DNA of 64,000 nt from Littorina saxatilis (taxonomy: Eukaryota > Mollusca > Gastropoda > Littorinimorpha > Littorinidae), in assembly GCF_037325665.1 (NCBI RefSeq), contig NC_090248.1, positions 12,781,765 to 12,845,764 of the forward strand, given 5' to 3'. The notes under the pieces are model-generated. The model did not search any database. It was not told the origin of the DNA and worked only from the letters and a program-made list of their open reading frames with translations. A program made the position numbers and the translations under genes. Below, piece after piece: positions 46,601 through 58,571 of the stretch (position 1 is its first letter; every line of letters starts with the position of its first letter).

Positions 46601-47747
46601 GTTGATCTAAAGTGCCTGTAATGTTTGGATGTCTTTGCTCGTGGTTCGATTTATGTGAATTTCAAGACTTGCAGTACATAGAGTCTCAAGTTTACTCTGC
46701 CCGAAAAAAACTGTCCACCATTTACTTGAACATGCAGATATAAGGAAACGGAATGAATCTGTTCTCAAAGTCAAAATGATCACGATTTTTTCCTCAGATT
46801 CAAAACATGCACTGTCATGGTTTTGTCTGTACAATTTAGTAAGTCTTAAGTACTTTGCAACAACTTCCTTGAACGTGAAAGACAGTTTTTGAATGCTAGA
46901 TCTGTATCGCGTTTCATTCCAGACTCAATCCTCTCTTTGATTGTAGATCTACTGTGCTGTTTACGCACTATCATATGATTCGCTATGTAACGTTTGGTAA
47001 GCTTACCTTGCAACAGCTTTCTTGTCTTTGTTGGCATTTCTGGCTGTGTTGACCGTCAGAATTATTTTAAGAACCAGGCTGCTGCAGTCGACATGTTTCG
47101 CATATTGTAGGGTTACCATGCTGCATAGGTAAAGTGGCTTGTATAACCTGACTATTCTGTTTCAAAACACTGTTTATATTTGTGTAGGTTGTAGTCATCA
47201 TAACTAATCGCATTTTGCCATTTGTTTCAGAAATAGGCTAGGCAGATTTCATCAGATTTCACCTCCTGTGTGAACAAATTGCTATAAAATTTATTTCACC
47301 TTTTTTGTACTCTACATGCATCCATTGATCAGGTAAAACCGAGTTGGCCAACGTTTTCCCATGCGAACTATATTTTTGAAGCTTTTAAAGAATGATGACA
47401 ACTGCGCAATAACGGTATTCCGAATATGCTCCGTCCCTCACTTCTCACGTCTATAACATGTCTTATTTTAAGGGATGTGCCATATGTCACTCATATAGTA
47501 TGTAAGAAAAGCACATTCAGTTGATAAATAGGTTGAATTGCATTTATTTAGCGCGAAATAACGTAGCCGAAGCTCAAATCTAGCGCATTCGGTGTGGTTT
47601 CACAGGGCGCGTCTCCCGGGTCGCGTTTGACAGGTATGTGAGTTGACAATTACTGTGCTGATATTCTCCCTCCTTTACCCGTTACTGTTGCATTACATAT
47701 GTGAACATGCACACGCACACTCTATTCAACATGACCTCGTACTTGCG
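46601..47747. other. Spacer with no recognised gene
   Basis: About 1.1 kb of AT-rich sequence after the small gene. I see no exon with convincing splice sites and no named repeat. Confidence 0.5.
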
Positions 47748-48245
47748 CTAAAGCCCGTCTTCATCGTCTGATGTACCTACACAGGCAACCTCGGTCACAG
47801 TGTTGGCACAGCTCTCCCCTCTGCACTCTCCACAGCCAGACGTACACACGAGGCCGTGTTTTCGGCATGAACATCTTGCTGTTCGACACTCTGTCTTGCA
47901 ATTGCATCGGATGACATCGAGTAGATCACCAGGAGCAGCAGCAATGTCAATGAGAATAGGAAGCATGGCGCCTTGAACAATCTCCCATCCCCAGTCCATC
48001 GGATCCAGGAGGAACTGTTCTTGATGCAAGTGCATCCATTCTTGCGCCTGGAAGTATGTTCTCATGGAATGGAATTTAGCTGCTGCTGATGTAGGTGGGA
48101 GTTTGCAGGGCTGAAACGATGAGGTACATGTAGAGACTTTCTGCATGTACTTGATGTAGCGGAGGAAGTTCAAAGTGTCTCTTTCCTTCCCCCCATAGAG
48201 TTCTACAAAGGCCCTTTCTCCTGCTCCTATCAGCTCATCAGTGTG
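47748..48245 (-). CDS. C-terminal part of the same nuclease-family gene, with a CXC-type cysteine-rich tail
   Basis: This open frame starts in DELIGAGERAFVELYGG, which matches the linker normally seen after the nuclease domain of this family. It continues through LRYIKYMQK and a Trp-rich EWMHLHQEQF...DWGWE segment, then ends with CNCKTECRTARCSC and GLVCTSGCGECRGESC before DDEDGL and the stop. The spacing of nine or more cysteines recalls the tesmin/CXC zinc-binding fold. Such tails are, from memory, typical of this invertebrate family. It is separated from the nuclease part by about 190 bp containing a repeat, so the product may be made by splicing around the repeat, or the gene may be dead. 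Confidence 0.55.
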   Translation of the reverse strand, partial: HTDELIGAGERAFVELYGGKERDTLNFLRYIKYMQKVSTCTSSFQPCKLPPTSAAAKFHSMRTYFQAQEWMHLHQEQFLLDPMDWGWEIVQGAMLPILIDIAAAPGDLLDVIRCNCKTECRTARCSCRKHGLVCTSGCGECRGESCANTVTEVACVGTSDDEDGL

Positions 48246-48292
48246 TAAACGAGTGCCGAAACACTATGATCACCTCGGGAGGCGAAGTGCAA

Positions 48293-48434
48293 TCAAACAG
48301 GATTGAAAATGTTAGAGCTAATTTCTTAGCCCTATAAAAACTGTTATGCAAACCCGAAGGTTTCCATGAACATACAGACAATCGGAAACCACCAGACCCC
48401 ATCACAAACAGAATTCTACAATACACCGGTGTTG
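48293..48434. repeat. Dispersed ~140-bp repeat inserted in the nuclease-family gene
   Basis: The segment matches 9240-9380 in long blocks: caggattga, agccc-ataaaaact, a gaccccatcacaaacag core and a final c-ggtgt. Both copies are in the same orientation. It sits exactly where the nuclease frame ends and the CXC-tail frame begins. Confidence 0.65.
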
Positions 48435-48439
48435 ACTTT

Positions 48440-50005
48440 TAAAGGCCAACAACTCGGGTGCAGAGTCTGTTGTGAAAGGAGCGGTAGCCTCCCCTGTCAC
48501 AAGTGTCTCTGCAAGGACTGGCGCTGAAGACATGGGCCTGCTGCACGAACACTGTTGACTGGGTCAATTTCGTTAAACACATTGGTTTTCCAATCCCGAA
48601 TGGACTGCTAATTGTATCGCATCCACCAAAGGCGTGCGCAAACAGGATGTTCTCACAAACTTGAGATCCAAGAACAGTCTGGACTTTTCTGATGTCCCAC
48701 ACTTTTGCAGCTGATTTTGCTGTCGATGATCTCACTGATGTGAAGAAGACGGAGCAGTGATCTGGCGTAAGATGGTACAACAGAAGGATGAGCAGATCGG
48801 TGTCCTCGCCAACCAGAATCACGTTTCCCGTCCTTGCCAATTCCAGAGAAGTCTTTACGACGAGCCTATCAGCATCAGCAGTTGTATGGACAGTGTCAAA
48901 GCCGTGCTGTGAAAAACGGGAACTAAGGAGGTTGATGAACCGCTGTTTGTTGTTTGGATTCGTCAGGAAGCGCTCCTTTGGTTCGCACAGGACCATGTCA
49001 CCCTCAAAAGTGATGGCACATGCTGTATTGGCTCTGCTTGTTCTTCGCAAATGGGCTGCATCTTTGGTGGTAGGTCCGCAGCTGTATCCATCAAAAACAA
49101 CAGTTCCTTTGCCAAAATGACGAATGAGAAAGTCTGCGTAACTCTGAGTAAGCTGGTTGTATGTTGAACCACGGCACCAGGGCAGAAGGTGCAACAGCAA
49201 GCCACCATCGATGACATATGTTACATCATCAGGAATAACACCATTTACCTGCTTTGTTGAAGTCCAGATGTAAGTTGCCAGTGCAGCCTTGGTACCTTGT
49301 CTTGGCAGACCACCCAAATCAAACAGCGATGCTGGGACACTGCACATCTCAAAGGCAAAGGCGTCCTCAAGACATCCGTTGGTGTTCTTCACAGTTGTCA
49401 CTAGTCTCTGGAACAACAGCATGGAGTGAACATGTACTAGATCATCGTGCAGATTGGACGACTTGGCTTTCAGAGCCATGGTTACAGCTTGATCCTTCTT
49501 TTTAAAGGTGAAATCCACAACATTATTTCCGATCATGCTGCTCAGAATCTTGTTTCCTACGCCTTTTGCTTGTTCTGCATTCACAGTAGCTTCAGCTTCT
49601 TTTCCGCTTGAAATGGATCGGAGAGCTGTATCCACAGTGAAAGGGTTCCTATCAAGCAGATATCTGAAGATCAGCTGAATGTCTGTGTGATCTCGCTTCT
49701 GCCTTGCCACGCTCAACTCTTTGTGCTGCGTTTGTTGCTCGCTAGAATGGAATGCATTGCGTCGGGGATTTCTGCACAGGCAGGCATACACAGTAGTAGG
49801 TGGGAGATCAATGCCATATGATTGCGCAGCATTCAGTTCAAATTTCCGTACCTCTGTGTAAGAACAGCTAAAGCCAAGGTGGCTGAGGGTATCGATCAGA
49901 AACCGTGAACCGAATGATCGGTGCATTTGCACGCCAAGTGCAAACTTCAATGGTGCAATAACAGTGTTTGGCCTACTGAGCTGAATGATTGCTTGTCCTA
50001 TTGCA
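48440..50005 (-). CDS. FEN/XPG-like (PIN-fold) nuclease-family protein, multi-copy invertebrate type
   Basis: An open frame of just over 500 codons continues upstream to a possible splice acceptor (ttatatcag before 50005), so more 5' exons are likely. Numbering from the TTG at 49950, the acidic motifs follow the order of FEN1/XPG nucleases: VIDGG (D248), VFDGY (D287), TADAD (D359, D361), VILVGEDTDLLILL (D383, D385), and FGGCDTISSPFGIGK (D445 plus a helix-hairpin-helix-like GIGK). The middle acidic pair is Asp-Asp rather than the Glu-x-Glu of FEN1. I recognise this architecture from uncharacterised, often multi-copy proteins in cnidarians, molluscs and arthropods. The frame is lost near 48440, where a dispersed repeat has entered; the family's C-terminus reappears beyond it. 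Whether it is a host gene or cargo of a mobile element is unknown. Activity is inferred, not shown. Confidence 0.6.
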
Positions 50006-50765
50006 CTGATATAATGTTAGGTAACCTTGAAAGAAATACATGTACATATCCACTAACAAATGCACAGATTAATAAATAAACGCAACGTAAGTAGGTGAAG
50101 CTGAACATGGAAAAAAACTTATTACCTAACAGTCACATGCACGATCCACATTGTTCTCAATGGACATAATTTCACAAGGCACATAGAGAAAGACTGAATC
50201 TGCAATCGCCCAATAATCATTATAATGCGAGCAGTGAAATGCGCCCCTGGGAAACAAACAAATATATCTATACATAGATGAGACCAATAAACTGCTAACG
50301 CCATGCTGATTAAGCTATCGTGTGATGTTATTGAATAGTTTCCTTGGGTAGCTTGTGAAAAACTGTCACTCCGAAAACTAAAATAAAATGTACGATATTT
50401 CGGACTCATCGCATGGTTTTTTCCCGGCCAACTCGATTAGATGTGTGCAGGCACACTGAAATGAATCAACTGCACCTAAAATGAATTTTATAGCAATTAC
50501 TTCGCACACATCCAAACGCTTCCCAGCCTAAAAGGAGGTTAACCTACAACAAGATCGACGCTATGTCAGATATATGCCTCAGCCACATGAAGACTTCCGA
50601 ATTTAGATCTACTCGGCATGGTGACAAGTCTTGATGAAAAGTATAGGACTGAGGACTGCCCACATGGCAGGTACCTAACCTATTACCCTAGTCATTTTAT
50701 CTGTTTGCCTTCTTTTGAAAATTATACATGGAGTTGATATGATGCGTTAGTTTTAACTGTGTGTG

Positions 50766-50837
<72 letters not shown>

Positions 50838-52010
50838 GGAGTGAGTGAGTTTGTGTTATGTTACTGTTTGTTGATTTCTTACGGGAGCCTTGAAGGCTTC
50901 GCCTCTTGTTCACAATGCAGTCGTCAGTTAGTAATTTGAATGCGACTCGCTGTGAGCTTATCTGTAATATCACATTATTATGTACCTCTGACTGCACGAA
51001 ACAAACGGCTGTGGTTCACAAGAACTCTCGCTATGGCTTTTGACTGACCCTATCGGTATTCCAAGCTCTCGTAATCTCTCGCAAACTTCAGAGCATAGCA
51101 AAGCATGTGGTACAGCGATCTCGTGCGAGCAGCACAAGCCAAGGTTCGAAGTTCAAAGCATAACAAAGAGCGTGTCTCGCGAGAGCTGTTCAGATACAGA
51201 AAAGGGCATAAACCGTCGTCTGCTACGAGAACCACGACCTTGCGTGACCCTGCTTCCGGGCGTTTCTTTTTTCATCAAGACAAGATCAGTACAATTCGAA
51301 GTTTTGAAAGTTTGAAAAAATAAAGAATTCGTTTATGATTTAAGAATGTTTGTTTAACAAGCTGTCAATTTATTATTATGGGGGCCAGGAGGTCCCCATT
51401 CATACGGATAGTTTCGAGGTTGACCATGGGCAGCGCCATTTTGTTGTGAAATACGTCATCAGTTTGTGTACACAGGAAGTTGTGACATCCGTCACCCTAT
51501 GGGAGGGGTGAAGGCAACATTGTTCATCAGTAGAAAGTTGTGAAATCTGTCACCCAATGGGAGGGGTGAAGGCAAAATTGGTTATCACTGAGTTTGTGTA
51601 ACACAGGAAGTTGTGAAATACGTCACCCTATGGGAGGGGTGACGTCAAAATTGTTCAGCAAAAACAGTCGAACTGTGCAGGGTCAACCGCAACAAACTCA
51701 AACCATTCATACTAAACTGCATTTGAGTGACTTATATACCGACATTTCTATTTCTTATTTTCAGCACAGGTATAGGAAAAAATCATGAACCAAAATGTTA
51801 TTTATTTTCTAATTTAAAGGAAAAGTCCAAGGTTTAGCGTCACTTTTGATATGTTGACCCTCTTAATTCATCAACCACAAATGCGTGTGTAAAAATGAAC
51901 ACAGACGTCCAAAAAGTATACTTTGACTCGTTTGTTGGCTGTTCTGAATCGTTCCATCGCGCGCGCAGTCTTGGCTCATGACCTTGTGCACATACATGTG
52001 CTACGTCACG
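50006..52010. other. Upstream flank of the nuclease-family gene
   Basis: It may hold 5' exons of that gene, but I could not place any. It contains a (GT)n run at 50759-50834 and three imperfect copies of a block with tgggaggggtgaaggcaa/gtcaccctatgggagggg between about 51465 and 51660. Confidence 0.5.
50759..50834. repeat. (GT)n microsatellite
   Basis: Nearly uninterrupted GT run of 76 bp. Confidence 0.95.
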
Positions 52011-52055
52011 GGCCTTGAACAACAAATATGGCCGGTCCAGCAGTGAGGAAGACAA

Positions 52056-52187
52056 GTGGAATACGGACCGGTTTTCAGCCAGCCTGAGGTTTTACCGTGC
52101 CCGTTTGAGCCTCTTCGTCGTCAAAATGCTTGCGAGGCCACAAGGAACTGCTTGAAACAGAGCCAGCATAAGCGGCAATACGAAATG
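52056..52187 (+). CDS. Possible exon of a protein with a P2X7-tail-like domain
   Basis: Forty-four open codons read VEYGPVFSQPEVLPCPFEP LRRQ and on to QHKRQYEM, ending at a good donor (ATG|GTATGT at 52188). The YGPVFS...EVLPxxFEPxRR pattern recalls the start of the cysteine-rich P2X7 intracellular-like domain that occurs as stand-alone invertebrate proteins (recognition from memory). An in-frame stop lies just upstream and I found no ATG in frame. The WCxCGxC half of the domain is not seen downstream. It may be an internal exon, a relic or chance. Confidence 0.28.
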
Positions 52188-53314
52188 GTATGTGATTCTC
52201 TTTGTTGTGATGTTGACACACAAGTCCGTAGTCGCATAGACCTATATATTAAATATAGGTCCCTGGTAGTCGCTACCTCTTGCAGTGCTAGATCGAAGTC
52301 ATGTGTGTTTTTCACAGATCAGTTGATGTGCTTCCACAGATCTGTAAGCATGTAAAGATTATGGATTTATGCTATTATGGTGTTGTTTATTTTCCTATCT
52401 TTAATCACGGATTTCGTCCTTGAACTGCCCAGTTTAGAATAAATGCTTCCACCGTGATGTTCACACGCGACTATCCTTATTTTCTCTTGGAATTCTGAGT
52501 AATTCTTCAGTCACACAACGAAACATGTAGACAGCAAGTTAACATTGTGCAAAGCCTGTTTCTTTCGGACAAAACTGCACTTATCCTGGTATTTTTATTT
52601 GCAACAGTAAGACACTACATGACATTGACACCACTAAACAGTGAAACTTATTTCAAATGGCGTTGGGCTAATGTGCTAATAGTGAATGATCCTGACATTT
52701 TTCTTGCGAAACGGTCAAAGGGAAGTAATAAATGAATTATGTTTTTTCAACGAGCACACGTGATTTCCGATCTTAAACTAGATCTGAAATCATAAGATTT
52801 TCTGATCAGTGGCGAAACGCTGATGGCGTGATATCGCAAGCCGTTTTGGAAGCAAATAAGCACTGTCAGACATATATGCTGAAACACGATTACAGCAGTT
52901 CAAACTTTTTGATCATTGATTTTTAGGAGTACGCAATATCGGACAGTCACACTACAAAAAGACAATGCGTTAGTGCATAGATCGGTATTCTCAAAGGTTA
53001 CATAACTTACAACTCGCTATTGCCGCGGCCCGTTGTTGCCGCGGCCCGTTATTGCTGCAAACCGCTATTGCCGCAACCCGCTATTGCCGCGGAACTTTCC
53101 AGCAAGAAAGATCCCCTGATTCCGTTTAAAAAAAAGAAAAATTGCGCCAGTCAGATGCCATCAAACAACAGAGTTGGTAACTCTGCCGTGTGCTGACAAA
53201 ACCGAGTAAGTCCATTTTTTTCAAAAATGATATTTTTCGTTCATCAAAAAGAAGAAATCAATGCACATCTTTTGTGTTAATTTCTACTTTTTAGAGTGCT
53301 TAGATAAGCAGATA

Positions 53315-53735
53315 ATAAGTCCACATCTCTCTCTCTATCTCACTACTTCCCTGCCTCCTTTTCTCCCTCCCTCCCTGCCGCCAACAATCGACTTTTCTCT
53401 ACCTCCCTCCTTCACTCTCACTCCCTCCCCTCTGTCCCTCCATCCCACTCTCTTTCTCTCCCTCCCTCCTCCTCTCTCTCCCTCCCACTCTCTTCCTCCC
53501 ACCCTATCTCCCTCCCTCCTCTCTCTCTACCTCCATCCCACTATCTCTTTCCCTCCATCCCTCCCACACTTTCTCTCCCCCCTCTCTTCTTCCCTCCCTC
53601 CCTCCATCCCATCTCTACTCTCTCTCTCCCTCTCTCTTCTTCCCTCCCTATCTCCCTCCCTTCCCCTCTCTCACTCCCTCCCTCCCTCCATCCCACTATT
53701 TCTCTCCGTGCCTCCCTCTCTCCCTCCCTCGGGAG
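53315..53735. repeat. Pyrimidine-rich (CTCC)n tract
   Basis: About 420 bp of CTCCCT variants with periodic catccca. Long Ser/Pro/Leu frames here are not genes. Confidence 0.9.
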
Positions 53736-53870
53736 GGCCGCCGCGCCTGCCTCCAATGCACAGGATTGCGAGTTCCAATCCCTGCGGACGTGGCGAAAAC
53801 TTCCGCTGGGGGTCGTCCTTTCTCCTTGCGTAAGAGATTTTCTCGTCAATAAAAATTAATGTACATAATG
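53735..53870 (+). mobile_element. SINE fragment
   Basis: Contains gattgcgagttccaatccct (B-box-like) and ends with tcaataaaaattaatg, close to the tail at 34915. Confidence 0.5.
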
Positions 53871-53883
53871 AAAAAAAGAAGAA

Positions 53884-54651
53884 ACAAGTCGCGTAAGGCG
53901 AAAATACAATATTTAGTCAAGTAGCTGTCGAACTCACAGAATGAAACTGAACGCAATGCAACGCAGCAAGACCGTATACTCGTGGTCCACCGCTCACGGC
54001 ATTGGCAGTGAAATTGACAAGAAGAGCGGGGTAGTGGTTACGCTATGCTGCATAGCACGCTTTTCTGTACCTCTCTTCGTTTTAACTTTCTGAGCGTGTT
54101 TTTAATCCAAACATATCATATCTATATATTTTTGGAATCAGGAACCGACAAGGAATAAGATGAAAGTGTTTTTAAATTGATTTCGAAAAAAAAATTTTAT
54201 AATAATTTTTATATATTTAATTTTCAGAGCTTGTTTTTAATCCAAATATAACATATTTATATGTTTTTGGAATCAGCAAATGATGGAGAATAAGATAAAC
54301 GTAAATTTGGATCGTTTTATAAATTTTTATTTTTTTTTACAATTTTCAGATTTTTAATGACCAAAGTCATTAATTAATTTTTAAGCCACCAAGCTGAAAT
54401 GCAATACCGAACCCCGGGCTTCGTCGAAGAGTACTTGACCAAAATTTCAACCAATTTGGTTGAAAAATGAGGGCGTGACAGTGCCGCCTCAACTTTCACG
54501 AAAAGCCGGATATGACGTCATCAAAGACATTTATGAAAAAAATGAAAAAAACGTTCGGGGATTTCATACCCAGGAACTCTCATGTCAAATTTCATAAAGA
54601 TCGGTCCAGTAGTTTAGTCTGAATCGCTCTACACACACACACAGACAGACA

Positions 54652-54698
<47 letters not shown>

Positions 54699-54761
54699 CA
54701 CGACCCTCGTCTCGATTCCCCCCTCTACGTTAAAATATTTAGTCAAAACTTGACTAAATAT
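53884..54761 (+). mobile_element. 880-bp element, full copy
   Basis: Starts acaagtcgcgtaaggcg, ends acttgactaaatat. Confidence 0.9.
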
Positions 54762-54764
54762 AAA

Positions 54765-55520
54765 ACAAGTCGCGTAAAGCGAAAATACAATATTTAGTCA
54801 AGTAGCTGTCGAACTCACAGAATGAAACTGAACGCAATGCCATTTTTCAGCAAGACCGTATACTCGTAGCATCGTCAGTCCACCGCTCATGGCAAAGGCA
54901 GTGAAATTGACAAGAAGAGCGGGGTAGTAGTTGCGCTAAGAAGGATAGCACGCTTTTCTGTACCTCTCTTCGTTTTAACTTTCTGAGCGTGTTTTTAATC
55001 CAAACATATCATATCTATATGTTTTTGGAATCAGGAACCGACAAGGAATAAGATGAAAGTGTTTTTAAATTGATTTGGACAATTTAATTTTGATAATAAT
55101 TTGTATATATTTAATTTTCAGAGCTTGTTTTTAATCCGAATATAACATATTTATATGTTTTTGGAATCAGCAAATGATGGAGAATAAAATAAACGTAAAT
55201 TTGGATCGTTTTATAAATTTTTATTTTTTTTTTACAATTTTCAGATTTTTAATGACCAAAGTCATTAATTAATTTTTAAGCCACCAAGCTGAAATGCAAT
55301 ACCGAAGTCCGGGCTTCGTCGAAGATTATTTGACCAAAATTTTAACCAATTTGGTTGAAAAATGAGGGCGTGACAGTGCCGCCTCAACTTTCACGAAAAG
55401 CCGGATATGACGTCATCAAAGACATTTATCAAAAAAATGAAAAAAACGTTCGGGGATTTCATACCCAGGAACTCTCATGTCAAATTTCATAAAGATCGGT
55501 CCAGTAGTTTAGTCTGAATC

Positions 55521-55569
<49 letters not shown>

Positions 55570-55651
55570 ACACACACACGCACATACACCACGACCCTCG
55601 TTTCGATTCCCCCTCGATGTTAAAATATTTAGTCAAAACTTGACTAAATAT
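54765..55651 (+). mobile_element. 880-bp element, full copy in tandem with the previous one
   Basis: Starts acaagtcgcgtaaagcg three bases after the end of the preceding copy; same orientation. Confidence 0.9.
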
Positions 55652-56079
55652 AAAAAGAAGAAAATAAGGGCCGCGGCAATAATGGGCCGCGGCAACACTG
55701 AACGGGACGCGGCAACAACGGGCCGCGGCAATAGCGGGTTGACCCCTTCTCAAACGTCACGAACAGACAGTACGTTGCTACTATTTTACTGTAGTAACAA
55801 AACCTCACAGTCCCATTAAAAATGTATGGTGTGTGCCGAAAAGCAACCATATGAGATTCAGTCAGTGGGACCCTGAATCTACCTGGGGTTAAATCGGGTT
55901 ATTGACTCTCATTGCATGAATTTTTAAACTGTGAATATATGTACTACTGTTCGTGTTGTTTTTGTGATCCACTGCAATTTCTGTGTATACCTTAGAATCT
56001 CAAGGTAATTTTTGAACGGGGCATACAGATGATACATGTTGCCATGGTCACAGAGTGATACGTGTATTTTGCTTATCAG

Positions 56080-56850
56080 GTGTCAGTGCAGAAACTCCAA
56101 GAGGGAACTAAATTCGAATATCTGGAAAACCTGGATGAGGAGATAGACAGCCTAACAGCACATCCTCCTATGTTTGCTCGGACATCTACTACCTTCAAAC
56201 TGCATACTATGCGTACACACAGGAATATGGACGACTCAACATTGATCAAAATGAGTAAGTAACACAACACAAACAGATGATTTCCATTATGATAGATTTA
56301 TTTATCTGAAAGTAAAATTGACCACAGAGTGTACAATTTGTTTTCAAATACGAAAATATCACATTGGATTAAAAAACAAAACACACCATCATATATCATT
56401 AAAACTATTCTTTATTTCTAAACACATACATATCAGCATAGTTTATTCATGTAGACATCCTCATTTCGGTTCCCAGTCTATCTGAAATCAAGGTAAGATA
56501 TGCCAGAAAGAATAGCGATCACACAGTGCTTCAGCATGAATTTGAAAACCTGCTCTACGTCACATAGACACAGCGTGTCTTATGATTCTATCCACCCTCT
56601 CCAAACAAACACGTACACGTTTTCTCTGGTACGAATGTCTTAAAAGCTCAAACTAAGCTGCTGTTTTATTCTGTCTTGCTTTGCAGGAAATAAGGCACGT
56701 CGCTTACCCATAACAGGCAGCTGGTGCGCTAGCGACAGGGGTTTTGCTAGACATTTTCATGTTGGGACATTTGGCCGAAACTGTCAGAAAGCTTTAGGGC
56801 ATCTTGGAAAAAGTTCGGCTATTATTTTGGCTCATCCAAAGTCACCGTAA
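56080..56850 (+). CDS. Two linked exons of an unrecognised gene
   Basis: Exon 56080-56254 has a good acceptor (gcttatcag) and donor (GTAAGT) and encodes an acidic, helix-prone stretch including KLQEGTKFEYLENLDEEID and MRTHRNMDDSTLIKM. It ends in phase 1 with A, which joins GA at 56687 (acceptor tctgtcttgctttgcag) to continue RNKARRLPITGSW... until a TAA at 56848-56850. From about 56737 the sequence looks like a repeat head (gacaggggttttgctag), so the real exon may end earlier. No family recognised and no first exon found. Confidence 0.35.
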
Positions 56851-57740
56851 CATTGAAGCACAAGACTCAAGAGGGGAACACCAATACATACAATCATTGT
56901 CTTAGGAACACAGATTACAGGGGCGGAGCAGTCAAGCCAGAGGGGGGGGGGGGGGGGGGGGAGAGTTACAACCTGGGGTCCTGGGTCCCGTTTGGGGGTC
57001 TGGGGGGCAAAGCCCTCCTGAAGCTGAAGAATTTTAGCTATTTTATAAACAATGTGTGGCTTATCCTTGATTTTAAACAGGATCAACTGGTGTCAGCAGC
57101 CACTCATTATTTCTTTTAACATTGGTATTAAATAATGGCAATTTATCTTCACTGATATCTGCTCCCGACATCATATATAGTATGGTTAGAAGGAAGACCT
57201 TTTGCATACTGTGACAATTAAAAAAACAATTAACTTCCCCCGGCTTTACAGACAGAAAAAAGAAAAATAATTCACGGACAGAATTTCTTCTTTTTTTCGA
57301 GGACAAAAAAAGAAATAAGTAAGCTTATAACCCCTCGCAAGGAAATCCACGGCCGTACGTGTTTTGCCATACACAAATAGCTCGTTTCCCTTAAAAAAAG
57401 CCTTTACATTGGAACAGAGAGTAGAAAAAGAAGCCTGAAAGTATTCAAGGTGAACCGCAGTTCAAGCATTACCTGGCCTAATTGGCAACATTCAGGCGGC
57501 GTCTACGTCTACGAGCTAATCCGTCAAAATCCGTACACAGGGTTGAAACGGGTGTGCACTGGGCTCACAATACACCTGTGGAAAAGAGGGATATGGAGAC
57601 GTGCTTTTCTTGTTGCCATTAACACTGGAGTGGCGATAGCCCTATGTGATGGGGCTTATCCCTTTCATAGTCCGCGTCAAGTCATGCACTTTTCGCATCA
57701 CTACCCTTCGTTTCAGTCCTGCGTTGGCACTGTCGCTCAA

Positions 57741-58410
57741 ACAAGTCGCGTACGGCGAAATTACTACATTTAGTCAAGCTGTGGAACTCACAGAATGAAA
57801 CTGAACGCACTGCATTTTTTCACAATGACCGTAGTCCGCCGCTTGTGCAAAACGGAGTGAAACTGACGAGCCTGTTTAGCGCGGTAATGGTTTCGCTGTG
57901 CTGCATAGCACGCATTTCTGTACCTCTCTTCGTTTTAACTTTCTGAGCGTGTTTTTAATCCAAACATATCATATCTATATGTTTTTGGAATCAGGAACCG
58001 ACACGGAATAAGATGAAATTGTTTTTAAATCGATTTCGGAAATTTAATTTTGATCATAATTTTTATGTTTTTAATTTTCAGAGCTTGTTTTTAATCCAAA
58101 TAAAACATATTTATATGTTTTTGGAATCAGGAAATGATGTAGAATAAGATGAACGTAAATTTGGATCGTTTTATATATAAAAAAAATGTTTATTACAATT
58201 TTTAGATTTTTAATGAGCAAAGTCATTAATTAGATTTTAAGCCACCAAGCTGAAATGCAATACCGAAGTCCGGCCTTCGTCGAAGATTGCTTTACAAAAA
58301 TGTCAATCAAAATGAGGGTGTGACAGTGCCGCCTCAACTTTTACAAAAAGCCGGATGTGACGTCATCAAAGACATTTATCGAAAAAATTAAAAAAACTTG
58401 ACTAAATGTA
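57741..58410 (+). mobile_element. 880-bp element, copy lacking part of its right end
   Basis: Starts acaagtcgcgtacggcg; jumps from the atttatcgaaaaaat segment straight to acttgactaaatgt, so the CA-rich section is missing. Confidence 0.85.
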
Positions 58411-58475
58411 AAAACGTGGAATGCGATTTTAATCACGGTCTGTTTTTTGTGGGTTTTTCTTGGTGGTTACTTTTT

Positions 58476-58538
58476 TACATTTAATCAAGATTTGACTAAA
58501 TGTTTCAACATAGAGGGGGAATCGAGACGAGGGTCGTG

Positions 58539-58571
<33 letters not shown>

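Larger units (their letters stand above)
53020..55740. mobile_element. Composite region bounded by inverted ccgcggcaa repeats
   Basis: Left 53020-53095 has cgctattgccgcggcccgtt repeated in variants; right 55667-55740 has the complement (gggccgcggcaatagcg). Between them lie a CT-rich tract, a tRNA-type SINE fragment and two 880-bp elements. Confidence 0.6.

Noticed and set aside
48788-49120. 110-codon plus-strand frame
   Set aside because: Antisense shadow of the nuclease-family frame.
53261-53833. 190-codon Ser/Pro/Leu open frame
   Set aside because: Translation of the CTCC tract; no homology and no splice context.
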